Source of the DNA: Phytophthora sp. 'mugwort'
Lineage: Eukaryota > Oomycota > Peronosporomycetes > Peronosporales > Peronosporaceae
Reading direction: 5' to 3'
Assembly (NCBI GenBank): GCA_033558025.1
Contig: JAUCEF010000009.1
Location: 2,418,001 to 2,482,000, forward strand
DNA: 64,000 nt
This document shows, one piece after another, positions 45,357 to 55,765 of this stretch. The notes beneath the pieces are model-generated. The model was not told the origin of the DNA. It worked only from the letters and a program-made list of their open reading frames with translations, and searched no databases. The position numbers and the translations under genes were made by a program. Each line of letters opens with the position of its first letter. The stretch's first letter is position 1.

Positions 45357-45406
45357 TTTTCAAGTCAACCAGTCGGCGAATCGACAGACTTGTCTCCCCT
45401 CTATAC

Positions 45407-47325
45407 TCACTCAGCGATAATTGCTCGTAGTTCATTAAGTTGGGATTTCAGATCATTAATCTCAGACATTAGTTGCTGAATCATTCTCACATTATATACG
45501 CTTAATTTAGAATAATCTACATGAAGCTTGACGCCTAATGGCTCTAGCCATGGATCAGTACTGGTTTGAAGCTCCTCGCTTCCATCAGGTATGCGAGCGA
45601 CTAAATCTAAAAACCCTTGATCAAGAACATCCTGAGCGATCAATCCCAATTCCTTAGGTTTATCAGGATGTGCTTTCCGTTTATATGATTTCACTCGCAA
45701 TGACTTGTAAAGGCATTCAACGCGCTCAATGGGCACCTCGTTGATATCTTGCTTCAGGCGGCGGTCTGATCGCATAACCATGGCCTCACAACCAATATAA
45801 CCATTGAATATCGCACATACATTTGTATATGTTATAGGAGTACCTGTAGCCGTCTCTGTAGCACCTGAATCTGTTCTTAGCCTATAGACGCTCAGCCCTA
45901 TATTTCCTGCGCTATTCCAGGTATAGCTGATAGTAGATGATATTTGCATCGGCGCTGATGGAGTTGTTGTACCAATCCCAAGTCGGCCCGCATTGGTTAA
46001 TGTCATTCGGGTAGCTCCCCCCGTTCCAAAACGTAAATCATTGCCTGTTAAATTACCAATCCATGTCGCGTTGGTAGAGGTTGCACTAGTGCCGTTATTG
46101 ACCTCGATCTGAAATTTCACAGGCGTGATATTCGATCCGGAAAAGTGCACATCCGTGTGTAAGAGCCATCGGAAACGTCAGCCCCTGAACCAGTAATTGA
46201 AAAATACTCGCTGGTTGGAGTTGAATTAACTCCGAGCTCTGTTAGACTTCCTACCGTTGTTATATTAGCTTGATTTCCATATGCTAAAAATCCATTTATA
46301 TTTCCAGAGCAGGTTATATCGCTAGTTGTAGAAAGACTTGCTGCTGATATATTTCGACTCGCATCAACGAATGCTACGCTATTGACTTAATACCCCGCGA
46401 ATGCGTTCATCGTTCCGCTACAAGCAATATTGCCGATATTTTGGATATGCCTTGAGCTTGTGATAACATCGGTCCCGCCGATTTGAATGCTTCCAACATC
46501 ACAGAGGGTGCCGCTGATCTTTATCGAACCATTCAAGTTTTGAGCATCGAGTGTCCTGATCGATCCAATATCTTTGTTCGCATCCACCACAAGAGCTTTA
46601 GAAGCTACAGCCCCACCGAGCGTGATATCCAAAACGTAATTCTGATTGAAAGTTTTGTAAGTTGAGCTCGTTGCATCCCAAAATTTAAGGGACGGTATGG
46701 ATAGCCCTGTCCCTCCAGTCGATAGCGTGAGATTAGTTAGCGTTCCTACTGACGTGATCGACGTCTGAGCGGCTGTTGATAGCGCCCCAGTGAGAGTTGT
46801 CGCTGAGATGCTGCTCAAGCCAGATATCGATCGCGAAGCACCCGTGAAAACCAGATTGCCAGCGACTGTAAGCCCTGATAGTGTTCCAACCGATGTGATA
46901 TTGGTTTGCGCCGCTGTAGATAGCGTGCCTATAATATTAATTGCAGTCAGCGAGCTGATCGTCCCGATCTCCCCAGATGCTCCCAGTACCAACGCTTTGT
47001 TGTTTGCTGCCGTTCCAGGCGTGATCCCGACTACGTACGAGGGAGCAGATGATACAGTGGAACCATTCACGGATAGACTGCTACATGACAATGCCCCAAT
47101 CCCACTGATATCATTATTAACACCAGGAACGAGGGCTATACCTTGTGTTGCTGTCCCTTGAACAATTCCTGTAATATAAGACAAGCGGTAATCATTCTTA
47201 TCGAGATAAAGCGTTTGAGCGTAATCATAGGTTAGATATCCACGGGCATCCAATGTTAGATAGAATGCTGGGTTATAGATAGGTGATGTAAAAATTGGTT
47301 GGGGATAAGAGAAACCAGAACTCAT
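45407..47325 (-). pseudogene. Fibre/spike protein with S74-type C-terminal chaperone
   Basis: The minus-strand frame from 47325 gives repeats of the type TLSTAAQTNITSVGTLSGLT, typical of trimeric tail-fibre shafts. After a TAA at 46387 and a one-base slip near 46160 the sequence continues to 45407. The C-terminal 110 residues carry SDRRLKQDINEV and GLIAQDVLDQGF, hallmarks of the peptidase S74 intramolecular chaperone that trimerises and cleaves itself off phage tail spikes, ending in a coiled coil (MIQQLMSEINDLKSQLNEL). It would make a receptor-binding fibre. Divergent from the ATPase gene, sharing CTATATAG. Confidence 0.7.
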
Positions 47326-47343
47326 AGTTGTTTTTGTCTCGAG

Positions 47344-47351
47344 CTATATAG
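47344..47351. promoter_or_regulatory. Palindromic CTATATAG between divergent Polinton genes
   Basis: The octamer is self-complementary and lies between the fibre gene start (47325, minus) and the ATPase start (47357 or 47375, plus). ATATAG also precedes starts at 36391, 42028, 49752 (minus) and 50188, and the left copy at 465. It is probably the element's own core promoter with a very short leader. Confidence 0.55.
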
Positions 47352-47356
47352 ATCGA

Positions 47357-48028
47357 GTGATTAAAGACACGATCATGAGCGGAATTCCAGACTTTGGCGC
47401 TTCCTTGCCAAAAAAGTTCAAGTCTGCTGGCATGGGCGACATCCCTGCGCTTGACATCAAAACGTTGTTTAGAATGGTTGTCCTTGGTCCGTCATTCAGC
47501 GGGAAGAACAATCTATGTATGTTTATCCTCAAGCATTCTCCTCACGTTTTCGCTCATCTAACAATCATAGCCCGCAATCCACACCAAGAGCTATACGAGT
47601 ACCTCCGAGATAAGTTGGATGATTTCATTACTTTTGCTGATCCAGATATGCCCCCAAAAGTTGATCAAGTACGCCACACACCTATGAGCTCCAACAAACC
47701 TGAGCTTGTCATCATAGATGACTATAGCAACGATAAGCTACTCCAGAAGAATATCTTCTCACATTATATGACCAGGGGCCGGCATTTCAAGCTATCAACA
47801 ATATTCCTTAGCCATAGCTACTTTGCTACTGATAAGATGACTCGCTTGAATTCAGAGTACGTCGCTATCCTAAAGGCTAAGTCGAAGCGTGATTTGCAGA
47901 TGGTGGTCAAGGACTTCAATATCAAGGGAGTAGATGATCGCTCGATCGTCTATTACTACAACAAAGCCACTGAACAAAAGGGTCAGATGTTGTTCATAGA
48001 CTCTATCAAGGGTCAAATACAATTTTGA
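47357..48028 (+). CDS. Polinton genome-packaging ATPase (FtsK/HerA, A32-like)
   Basis: 223 residues (217 if the ATG at 47375, MSGIPDFG, is used). The Walker A motif is VVLGPSFSGKNN, with Asn in place of the usual Thr/Ser, and Walker B is ELVIIDDYSND. The downstream HYMTRGRHFKLSTIFLSHSY fits the sensor region of the A32/FtsK-HerA packaging ATPases that pump DNA into capsids. The gene is intact, one of the few undamaged core genes here. It starts the rightward morphogenesis block (ATPase, minor capsid). Confidence 0.85.
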   Translation: MIKDTIMSGIPDFGASLPKKFKSAGMGDIPALDIKTLFRMVVLGPSFSGKNNLCMFILKHSPHVFAHLTIIARNPHQELYEYLRDKLDDFITFADPDMPPKVDQVRHTPMSSNKPELVIIDDYSNDKLLQKNIFSHYMTRGRHFKLSTIFLSHSYFATDKMTRLNSEYVAILKAKSKRDLQMVVKDFNIKGVDDRSIVYYYNKATEQKGQMLFIDSIKGQIQF

Positions 48029-48100
48029 TAGGCCTATTGCAATGGAAGAGTAATTCCAATCAATCAATCAGAAAAATGCTTAACATCATATACAACTAAA

Positions 48101-48976
48101 ATGGCGAGCTTTCTCAAACTTGACAGTACCAACCTAATCCAAGATGGATACAACTCAACTTGGAAATACTCGTTCCCTGGTTCAGCTGCTGACTTTCGTG
48201 ATGTAGTATGCGCAGTCCAAAGCATCAGCATGTACAACTCGGAATATAATATCGACGCGATGCAGTTCCAAAACACAAGCTTCAAGGTCGAAGTCCCGAC
48301 TGCGGCGACTACCTCTACTATCAGTATTACTCCCCCTGACGGCATTTATTCCGACGATGATGTAAATCGCAGCATTCAGACAGCCCTTGTTAATGCTGGA
48401 GCATATTTGATCGATCCATCTGGAAACAACGTATTCTACCTAAAGCTGAGTGAAAACAGTGTCTATTACGCATGCCAGGTGGATTTTTCTCCGACGCCCA
48501 CAACTTTACCAACTCTCGGAGGTACTTGGACAAAGCCAGCTACTGGACTATACTCAGCTGGTGGCACTGGATTACCTACCACCACTCGCGTCCCACGTCC
48601 TATTATCGATAATGCTGAGTTTGGAAAGGTAGTTGGCCTAATCGCAGGTCCATATCCCGCTCCATCAGCGATTGTTGCCAGTGCTCAACTCTCTAACATC
48701 ATTCCTCAGATTCACCCCACCAGTTCATACATCGTTCGATGTGATTTGATCAAAAATGAGTACGTTGCATCTGGTGATATTGTCAGTGCCTTTGACAGAG
48801 GTGATGCAGCGATTGGTAAGCTAATTTCATATAAACCAAGTCAGTATGCATGGATGAATTGCCACAATGGCTCTCGCTCTACAATTACTATCGGTATCTA
48901 CAACCAAAACGATAAGAAGGTTATCTTTCGCGATACATCAGTCTCGATCATGCTGTTGCTGAGGCCAAAAAAATAA
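48101..48976 (+). CDS. mCP: Polinton minor capsid (penton) protein
   Basis: 291 residues, intact. The N-terminus (NSTWKYSFPGSAADF, AVQSISMYNSEYNI, FQNTSFKVEV) is the characteristic start of the Polinton penton-type single jelly-roll protein, and the rest is beta-rich with few charges. Penton proteins fill the fivefold vertices of the double jelly-roll capsid. It lies 72 bases after the ATPase on the same strand, the usual order ATPase then capsid genes. CATATAC sits about 14 bases before the ATG. Confidence 0.75.
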   Translation: MASFLKLDSTNLIQDGYNSTWKYSFPGSAADFRDVVCAVQSISMYNSEYNIDAMQFQNTSFKVEVPTAATTSTISITPPDGIYSDDDVNRSIQTALVNAGAYLIDPSGNNVFYLKLSENSVYYACQVDFSPTPTTLPTLGGTWTKPATGLYSAGGTGLPTTTRVPRPIIDNAEFGKVVGLIAGPYPAPSAIVASAQLSNIIPQIHPTSSYIVRCDLIKNEYVASGDIVSAFDRGDAAIGKLISYKPSQYAWMNCHNGSRSTITIGIYNQNDKKVIFRDTSVSIMLLLRPKK

Positions 48977-49000
48977 GTTAGCTAATGCTTCTTTTTTTCC

Positions 49001-49752
49001 TCACAATCTAAATGAGCCACCAGACTTACGCATTGCACGAATCTTAGCCATGTGAGCCTTAGCTTCTTGCGAACCCTTTGCAAATTTCTTACCCATTGGC
49101 TTGGCAACGCCTACTCCATAACGACGACGGACTTCACCTCGAATAGATTTGATTAGGTCTCCATGCTCAGGCTTGGTCGCCTTAGATAGTAGGTACTTCT
49201 CCCCAGAATCGACTACATCGGTTATAATACCTTTACGTTTAGCATATGAAAGAGCACGCTTTGCTCCTTCTTAACATCCGTCATAGTTAGACGACCTCCT
49301 TCCTTATCACTATCAGAGTCATAAACACCAATACCAGTCATGGAACGGATTGCCGCTCGTGCTGGGATAGCACCCTGAGGAGCCCCGAAAGCGGTTGCAA
49401 GCGCGGGGACAGCGACGTCGGCAGCTCGGGATAGCAAACCTGAGTCCTTTGCGAACTTGAAGGCGGATTTAATGCCTCCCCATATCTTGGACCAAATACT
49501 CGCTGCATACATGCCACCTCCTTGCATATGCTTGAATGGATAGCCAATTTCTTTCTTTGTGATAGTTAGACGCGTGCCTTTCCCCGCTTTGTGTGCTTGG
49601 ACCGCTTTAGCGTACGATTCAGGGTGTAGATGTAGTGTAGCTCCGCTCCCACTTAGATTATCTTTAGTCAGCGATAATGTACCGGTCTTGAACGCTCGAT
49701 TGAGCTTCGCCTCGGGGATTGTTGATGAAACTGATAACTCCTTGAAAGTCAT
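49001..49752 (-). pseudogene. pX/pVI-like minor virion protein, one frameshift
   Basis: From 49752 on the minus strand: an N-terminal beta segment, a GGGMY cleavage-like site near residue 80, an amphipathic segment (ASIWSKIWGGIKSAFKFAKD), then AVPALATAFGAPQG and RSMTGIGVYD. After a slip near 49265 the frame change leads to a basic tail (KPMGKKFAKGSQEAKAHMAK) ending at 49001. The glycine-rich sites and amphipathic helix recall adenovirus pVI/pX-type proteins, which are cut by the maturation protease and help membrane passage. The role is inferred. ATATAG precedes the start. Confidence 0.6.
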
Positions 49753-49760
49753 GGTTAATT

Positions 49761-50150
49761 CTATATAATAGTCAAGTTTAAATCTTTCATTTTTGAAAAT
49801 ACTTGTGGTTTATTGTACTGCTTGGAATAGAGCCAAAGCAGACAAAATGGTCCGCAATAATCCCCATAAGTACCTTGATATTGTTTGGGGTTGTATTTCC
49901 CGATTCCATACTTTGTTGGTGCTGCCTCACCCATACTGTCGAAGTATTCACCATTATGGAAGCCTGCCAGTGTCCTACATCGAGATTAGGTGGTCTAAGT
50001 AAAACCAGATATGAACCTTTCTTCGAAATTGGTTTCGTTATTTCATTAGATTCATAGATATCATCAAGATGTACTCCAATTATTTTCGCGAGTTCGATCA
50101 GATCATGATCGGATGTGATTGTTTGACCAGGTCGTTCATAATATTTAATT
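49761..50150 (-). pseudogene. Adenain-like maturation protease remnant
   Basis: No long open frame exists, but two adjoining minus-strand frames spell the protease: YERPGQTITSDHDLIELAK and later GHWQA (catalytic His), then after a one-base slip EYFDSMGEAAPTKYGIGKY (acid residue), KQYQG (Gln) and DYCGPFCLLWLY (Cys), stopping at 49761. The order His-Asp-Gln-Cys is that of the adenovirus/Ulp1 C5-type cysteine protease that matures Polinton capsid proteins. The start is unclear because of a second slip near 50150. It lies between its presumed substrates, pX and the major capsid protein. Confidence 0.6.
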
Positions 50151-50187
50151 TCCTGAAAAGTATATTAGAAACCATATAGATTCAACG

Positions 50188-51905
50188 ATGAGTGAAACTC
50201 AATTATCCGACCAATATTTGTACCAGAGCTCGCTCAAGAGCGATCCTGAGATCAAGGTATCTTCAGGCAAGCGTGTCCCGTTTGTTATCGACGTGAATCA
50301 GGGTTCGTACCAGAATGGTGTCATTACTATCGATGCCACTGCTCAGCTTAACGGTTCTGAAGGATTTGCCTGTCTTCGCGATGCTTACATCATGCTCCCA
50401 CACAAGGTATCGATGAAGAATGGTGGTACCGCTCAGACTCTGCCTGCCAATCGCTTCTGCGCTACTCTAAAGTGCGGCAACTGGAATGTTATCGATAGCA
50501 TGTCGCTGGAACTCAATGGCAAGACCATTGTTTCGATGGCTGATTACAAGCTGTTTTGGAACAATGTCCGTGCTCAGACAAGCTATAGTCCTCAGTACGT
50601 TGAAAAGCATGGAGCGGAGTCCTTCCTATTCCCTGATGCCGCTCAGTCTGCTCTGTACAGCTCTGCCACCAGTTCGACTACTGGAGATGGATACTCCAAC
50701 ACTACTGCATTCTCAGGTTCGTTTGCTACCACTGGCCCCTCGGGCGGTGCATCCATCCCTAACGATGGGCTCGTAAAGCGCCTACTATCGAACCCTCCTA
50801 ATTCTGGTTCTGATTTCTCTACGGCGTGGCCTTCGGTCGGTGGAGCTGCTGCCTCCACTACAATTGCTAACCAAACTGCTCGTGGTGCCTTTGTATATGG
50901 TGCTGCTACTGCTAACGCTATCATGGGAACGTGGAACTACATGCTTAAGATTAAGCTAACCGACCTCCACCCAATCTTTAAGGAACTCGACCTCATGGCT
51001 AATCCTCAAAACCGTCTCCGTTTCCGCGTCAATCAGGGTACTTCGTCTGTCGCTGTAGATGCGTCGAAGGGTATGTCGCTAACCAGTACTACTCTCGCCA
51101 GTGCTAATGTCTGTCCTGTGATGGTTGCGGCTTCTTCCACGGGTAATCCTATGGCTGGTGTTCTTGCTGCTTCTGCTCCATTCAGCATTTCTTGGGGCGC
51201 CGTCGTCAATGCCCTTGAACCGACCATCGATGGTACGTACATGCCATTCACTACTTCTCGTCTGTACGTACCGTTCGTTCATCTTGAGAACCCTCAGGCA
51301 ATTATCTCCAAGCCTGTGAAGAAGGTTCGATACAATGATTGCTATGCTCAGTGGTTCTACCAGCGCGCTGGTACTGGTAAGCAGTCGACTCAGCTTAATG
51401 CTGCATTTGATCTTCAGCTATCGGCTTCTGTAAAGAATGCCAAATATATTATACTTCTTCCTTTCGCTGAACAGACTGGTAGCTTTGCTTCCGCAGCTGT
51501 ACAAGAGTTCCAGAGTCCGTTTGATTCGGCTCCTTGGACTCTCCACCCTGGTTCCAGTATCCGCAACTTTAACGTTCGTATTGGTTCCAGCAGACGTTTG
51601 ACATCAGCCACGACTATGACTTCCACCACTTCACTAATGAAATCGCTAAGATCGCTTCGATTAATGGTGATCTGACTCCTGAGCTGGTGAATGGTCTTCT
51701 TGACTATCAGACCTGGTCGCTAACTAACCGCGTTCTGATTGCTGACGTTAGCCGCCTAACGGAGCGTGATGTACCTCAGGCGATTCAGGTAAGCGGTGTT
51801 AACGCAGGATGCCAGGGAACAAATATGCTGATTCTCGTAGTTAGCGAGCAGGAGCTGACTTTTGATAGACTAACCGGGGAGGTTCTCGATTTTACCACCG
51901 CTTAG
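50188..51905 (+). pseudogene. MCP: Polinton major capsid protein, one frameshift
   Basis: From 50188 (MSETQLSDQYLYQSSLKSDP) the frame runs 495 codons; at about 51595 a one-base slip moves the family-like C-terminus (HDYDFHHFTNEIAKIASING, then TNRVLIADVSRL) into the next frame, ending at 51905. Total about 572 residues, fitting a double jelly-roll MCP. Visible family traits: an N-terminal strand VPFVIDVNQGSYQNGVITID, hydrophobic beta-rich body and LNGKTIVSMADYKLFWNNVR. It would form the hexon-like capsomer. ATATAG at 50174-50179 precedes the start by 8 bases. Confidence 0.8.
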
Positions 51906-51908
51906 GTT

Positions 51909-52451
51909 TCATTCAGAGAAAAAAAATATGATCAACTTTGATTTGATAGATATTGCTGATGTTTCTGTGATCGACGATGCGCTGCCATGTTTCGATTTGA
52001 AACAGTAGCACCACAAACACAATCGATTTTCCTTCGATTTATTTGCACCTATACGATCTTTGTTTTTATTGCGATACTCTCGCTTCTGTTCAGCTATTTG
52101 TTCGTTGTTATCTTTGTGATACTGCTGTTGGTATTCTCGTTTCTGATCATCCGTAAGCATAGCAGCGTTCTTATTAACACACTTCGTCGAATCGATAACT
52201 AATTGCTCGAACTGAAGCAAGTTCTTCCGTTCTTCAATTTCATGCTCACTGACTAAGTGAATAGCAAAGGCGTCAATACCATGTTCTCGAAAATGATGAT
52301 AAATCATAGCACCACATCGTACCTTACTTTCGTTCCATCTCTTATACGCTACTGAATGCTTAGCCCATCGTCGTTCAAGAGTACTCGTGGTACTACCGAC
52401 ATATACGATAGACTCGTTGGCGTTGGTGATCTTATAGATATATCCTTTCAT
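51909..52451 (-). pseudogene. GIY-YIG endonuclease with Zn-finger tail
   Basis: From 52451 on the minus strand: GYIYKITNANESIVYVGSTT (the GIY-YIG core), then LERRWAKH with the conserved Arg, and a Glu later (LLQFEQLVIDS). A Lys/Gln/Tyr repeat linker follows (EYQQQYHKDNNEQIAEQKRE), like the small basic protein at 35966. A slip near 52020 puts the natural end, a CxCG...H...KH zinc finger (CVCGATVSNRN, HRRSQKHQQYL), in another frame. Such nucleases often ride in large DNA viruses and phages. It closes the element next to the host exon. Confidence 0.75.
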
Positions 52452-52510
52452 TATTATATCATAAGACTTTATATATCAGGATCAACTGTGATGTCTTATT
52501 GATAAAAAAA

Positions 52511-52746
52511 CAGTCTGTCGAGCGCAAGATCAACAAGGTCCTAATGCTCGTCGAGCGAGGTGCAGAGAAGATGGAGGTCCAGCGCCTCGTGTCGCGTCTA
52601 GAGAGCAACGTCAAGATGCGCATGGAGACAGTTCTCGAGGTACGTGGGGCAGAGATGACTAGCACACATATCGTACTCATGCAGCGCTGCAGTTAGTGTC
52701 GTTGTGCGTCCAGAGCCTTGGGGATGCTACTGCTCGCGCGTCCTAG
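52511..52746 (+). pseudogene. Coiled-coil host protein, 3' exons
   Basis: Reading resumes at CAG TCT GTC GAG (52511) with SVERKINKVLMLVERGAEKM and VQRLVSRLESNVKMRMETVL, heptad-patterned like the part ending at 34099. A 53-nt GT-AG intron (52640-52692, GTACGT donor) leads to a last exon LVSLCVQSLGDATARAS ending at 52746, followed by AATAAA-like sequence at 52757. Taken with the 5' part the protein is about 275 residues. A few bases at the border may be element-derived. Confidence 0.65.
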
Positions 52747-55435
52747 TGTACGTACAATAAATGATAGCAACAATCGACAAGTGCTGAGACGCTGAATTGC
52801 GGGCAACGTACGGATGCTGCCGCTGCGCTGTCGTCGCCGTTCGCCTCACAACAAACACCCGCTTGACAATGCGATGGCCGCTTGTCTCAAATAGACTCGC
52901 AGAAGCACGTCAGGTCGCGACATGCTCTTCAGGCTGTTGAGAACTTTAGCACGATAAGACTTAGACTGCAGTGCACGACCGTCTTTTGCGGTTGAATGCG
53001 AGCTGCACGGGGCGGCAGCGCTTTCGTTGATTGAGACCGACCTGGCCGCACTGTCTGCCGGCAGGTCGCCCCATCGCGCCCGCCTTCGCCTGGCAATCAG
53101 ATCGTTCAATACTCTGTGACGACTCCCGCTGCTTGGAGCGGAACGCGTTGATGCAGCGAAGGCGTTCACCATCATCGAAGGTGAACTCGGACTGCCAGAC
53201 GAGGCGCCACGTTGAGAAACCCGCCACGTGCGACGAGGCAGCAACGACCGACGTCTTGAGAGCGTGGGACGGCGCGAACGAGGTGGAGCGAGCAAACAGG
53301 GCTCACTAGTTTCCGGTGCTACGAAGCCGCGAACGAAGCCAGTGAGCCGGTCAACAGTACGACCAGCGAGAAGTTGAAGTTCGTCTTGCAGCATCTGATA
53401 TCGAAGACTAGAGGTAGACTCTTAAATCAGTGCACTCTCGGTAAGGACGTCAGTACATTGGCAGGACAACCTGTTCGGCATCACAGTTGGCGCCCATCGC
53501 ACGCCAGGATGCGAATATTTTCACTACGCGACCACTTTTTTATCTTTACTGCTCTGCAGTTGCACTAGCCGTGCGTGCACACTCATCGCATGTCAAGTAT
53601 AATACCCTCTGTTCTTCCGAGAAATCATACGTCTTCATCATCGCTCTTAGCCCAGATTGGTCCAGCTTGCGACTTCCATCATGCAACTGATCTTCGTCTC
53701 CAGACATCGCATCACAAGTTGATGGCAATTGGGCGAAACAATTGGGCGCGGTGCTGAGCTGGTATGACGAAGCTTCTGCAGTGCTAAGCATCCCGAAGCT
53801 GCATCGCATGAAAGCGCGGATTGGGCACACCATTGGTGCGCGTCATCGTGCAATGAGCACTATTGCTACACATTCGTTGACGCCCTGCTTCTACGTCGAA
53901 GCGTAGTATAATACATGACATGGTGTTCGACTACATAGAGTGGATAACAACTTCAAGTCGAAGTGACTTTGGATAGCCGCGGGTTGTGGCCCAGTTTAAG
54001 CCACGAGCGACGGTAAATAGGGCTCGAAAAATTACTGATCAACATCCTACGAGTGACGGCAACGGTGTCGAATTGTCGCCTTGCTCACTCACTACGGCAA
54101 CCACGCGTTGAGCTACAACTGTGTTTTTTGTAGAAGTTGGCGCCGCCTCGGCTGCGTTGCTCATCGAGTGACGAGCTGTTGAGGCGGAATAGGACGTGGA
54201 GGCAGCTCGGTCATGTTGACGTCTTGACAATTGGGCGCGGTGCCAATCGTCTGCCTTCCTGGACTCTCACCTTCGTGTTCCACACCCGCAGATGTTTGAG
54301 TCAACTCCAGGAGAAATGAGGAACAGAGGCGCGCATTTCAAGCATGAATCTTGGCGCCCCTGCTTCGGACAGCGTGGGCGTGGGTGGAAGGGCGAGGGTG
54401 CTTGCGCCACGTTGCATCATGCAATAATCGGCACATCGTTCACCGCGGTGAGCAGCCCCCTCCCGACACGTGGATGATACGGTAAGTTGCCTACGCTTGC
54501 GAGTCACACGTGTACCGTGTGCCTCATTTAAATTATCTTCGGAACCACATGTATCCATATATTTAGAGGATAAAAAATCTGTTGCTGTTCGCTTCAACTG
54601 ATGGAGATCTTCGATCCGACGGCTGCCTACCTGAGACGTGATAGTCGATGGATCGCAACTCAGGTCGCGGGATATTTTCTTTCTCACTGTCGAACATGAC
54701 TTAAAAAAACAACTGCAAATTGAGCATGTTCGCTGACCCGCCTCGCACTTGATCAAAGGCTTTGAATCGAAGCTCGCGTCGTTGCGCTGACAACGCCTTA
54801 CACCGACTCTAGCGACGTTCGCGCCGAATGTCTTGCCGGCGCAGACTTGACAGCACGAAAAATGCGGTGGCACGTCACTCGGGGGCGGACGACCTAGTGA
54901 CGACACATTCCAGTGTACTGTTCAGTCCTGTAAGCCAGCCAAGTCAGACAGGCAGAGTGGACTGCAGAAGAGCCGAGTCATAGTCGGCGAGAATGCGATC
55001 GCCGACAGCCACTCAAATGAACTCACACTGTACTGTACCTTTCCACCAGGTCTCACCACTTGCAGTGACCCCGCGCTTGCTCCTGCCAGACATGAAGGCA
55101 AGTTCTTCATGCGTTCGAGCAACTCGCATCTACTTGCATGCAGTGCAATGCAATGCCTCAAACACGAAGCCTGAAAGAGATGGCTGCACTTGGAAAGCCA
55201 GCAACAGTTGTGAATGTGTCCAACAGCAAGCTACTACATGGATTAACTGTGTATAAGTTATCACGTCTTTTGATCTAACACGTAAATATACTGGGCACGC
55301 GCTCTAGCATTTTCTGCGCGTTGGTCTACTTGAATAGATATAATGGGGATTTCTGATTGCTGGTTGGTTTGGCCGAGCCCGGTTATAAGGTGTCGAGCGG
55401 AGATGGCGCAGCGCAGCTGATGAGGGGGATCCGCG
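52747..55435. other. No recognised gene
   Basis: Minus-strand frames at 52846-53394 and 54301-54906 are open but show no domain I can name, and their composition resembles shadows of repeat DNA. The 17-mer ACAATTGGGCGCGGTGC occurs at 53739 and 54229. Confidence 0.4.
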
Positions 55436-55765
55436 CTACTGCCGCTGCCCGTCTGCCTGCAAGCAAGCGCGTCGCAGCTGCGTCTGCTCGTCCTCGGTCT
55501 CCCGCAGGACCCGCCATTCGTTTTCGGAGCGAAGATGTTCCTGCCTTGTGATTGCGACCATAGTCTCCAGACGTGCTCGGTGATGTGGGGGAGGGCTCGG
55601 CCGCCTTCCTCGCCGCACCGGACGCGTCGCGCCCACTTACTTCTTGCCCGGGGGCGACTCGCGGTCCTTCTGGATCCAGGCGCTCTTGAGCAAGTCGATC
55701 TCGAGGTTCGTCTGGCGCTGCTTCTGCGCGTCGTTGGCGTCCTTCGTGGCGGGCTTGGGGGGCAT
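55436..55765 (-). CDS. Small spliced protein, paralogue of the one at 59275
   Basis: Exons 55765-55641 and 55544-55436 are joined over a 96-nt intron with a strong GTAAGT donor; 77 residues. The product begins MPPKPATKDANDAQKQRQTN and continues LEIDLLKSAWIQKDRE, then the helical exon-2 part QEHLRSENEWRVLRE. It is small, charged and helical. The core QTNLEIDLLKSAWI recurs in the gene at 59275-59445, so this is a small gene family. The function is unknown to me. Phase is kept across the intron, which supports the model. Confidence 0.55.

Larger units (their letters stand above)
34100..52510 (+). mobile_element. CRN-carrying Polinton/Maverick element inserted in a host exon
   Basis: The block sits between two halves of one host coding sequence. 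It begins AGTAGTAATAC (Polintons begin with AG) and holds a CRN gene, then PolB, integrase, structural genes and a nuclease. The first 447 bases match 2364-2731, the upstream DNA of the other CRN, which likewise leads into a Polinton. The right border is placed at about 52510 from the host reading frame; the bases before it (TTATTGATAAAAAAA) do not form an inverted match to the left end, so the right terminus may be truncated. The expected 6-bp target duplication was not found. Length 18.4 kb is within the Polinton range (15-20 kb). Confidence 0.72.

Noticed and set aside
49793..50057. Plus-strand small frames between pX and MCP
   Set aside because: The minus strand carries the recognisable protease motifs here, so these are shadows.
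52440..52510. Right terminal inverted repeat of the Polinton matching about 35935
   Set aside because: The similarity (ATCCTGATA plus TATAAAG) also occurs at about 36316 and in front of other element genes, so it is better explained as a promoter element. No inverted match to the start at 34100 was found.
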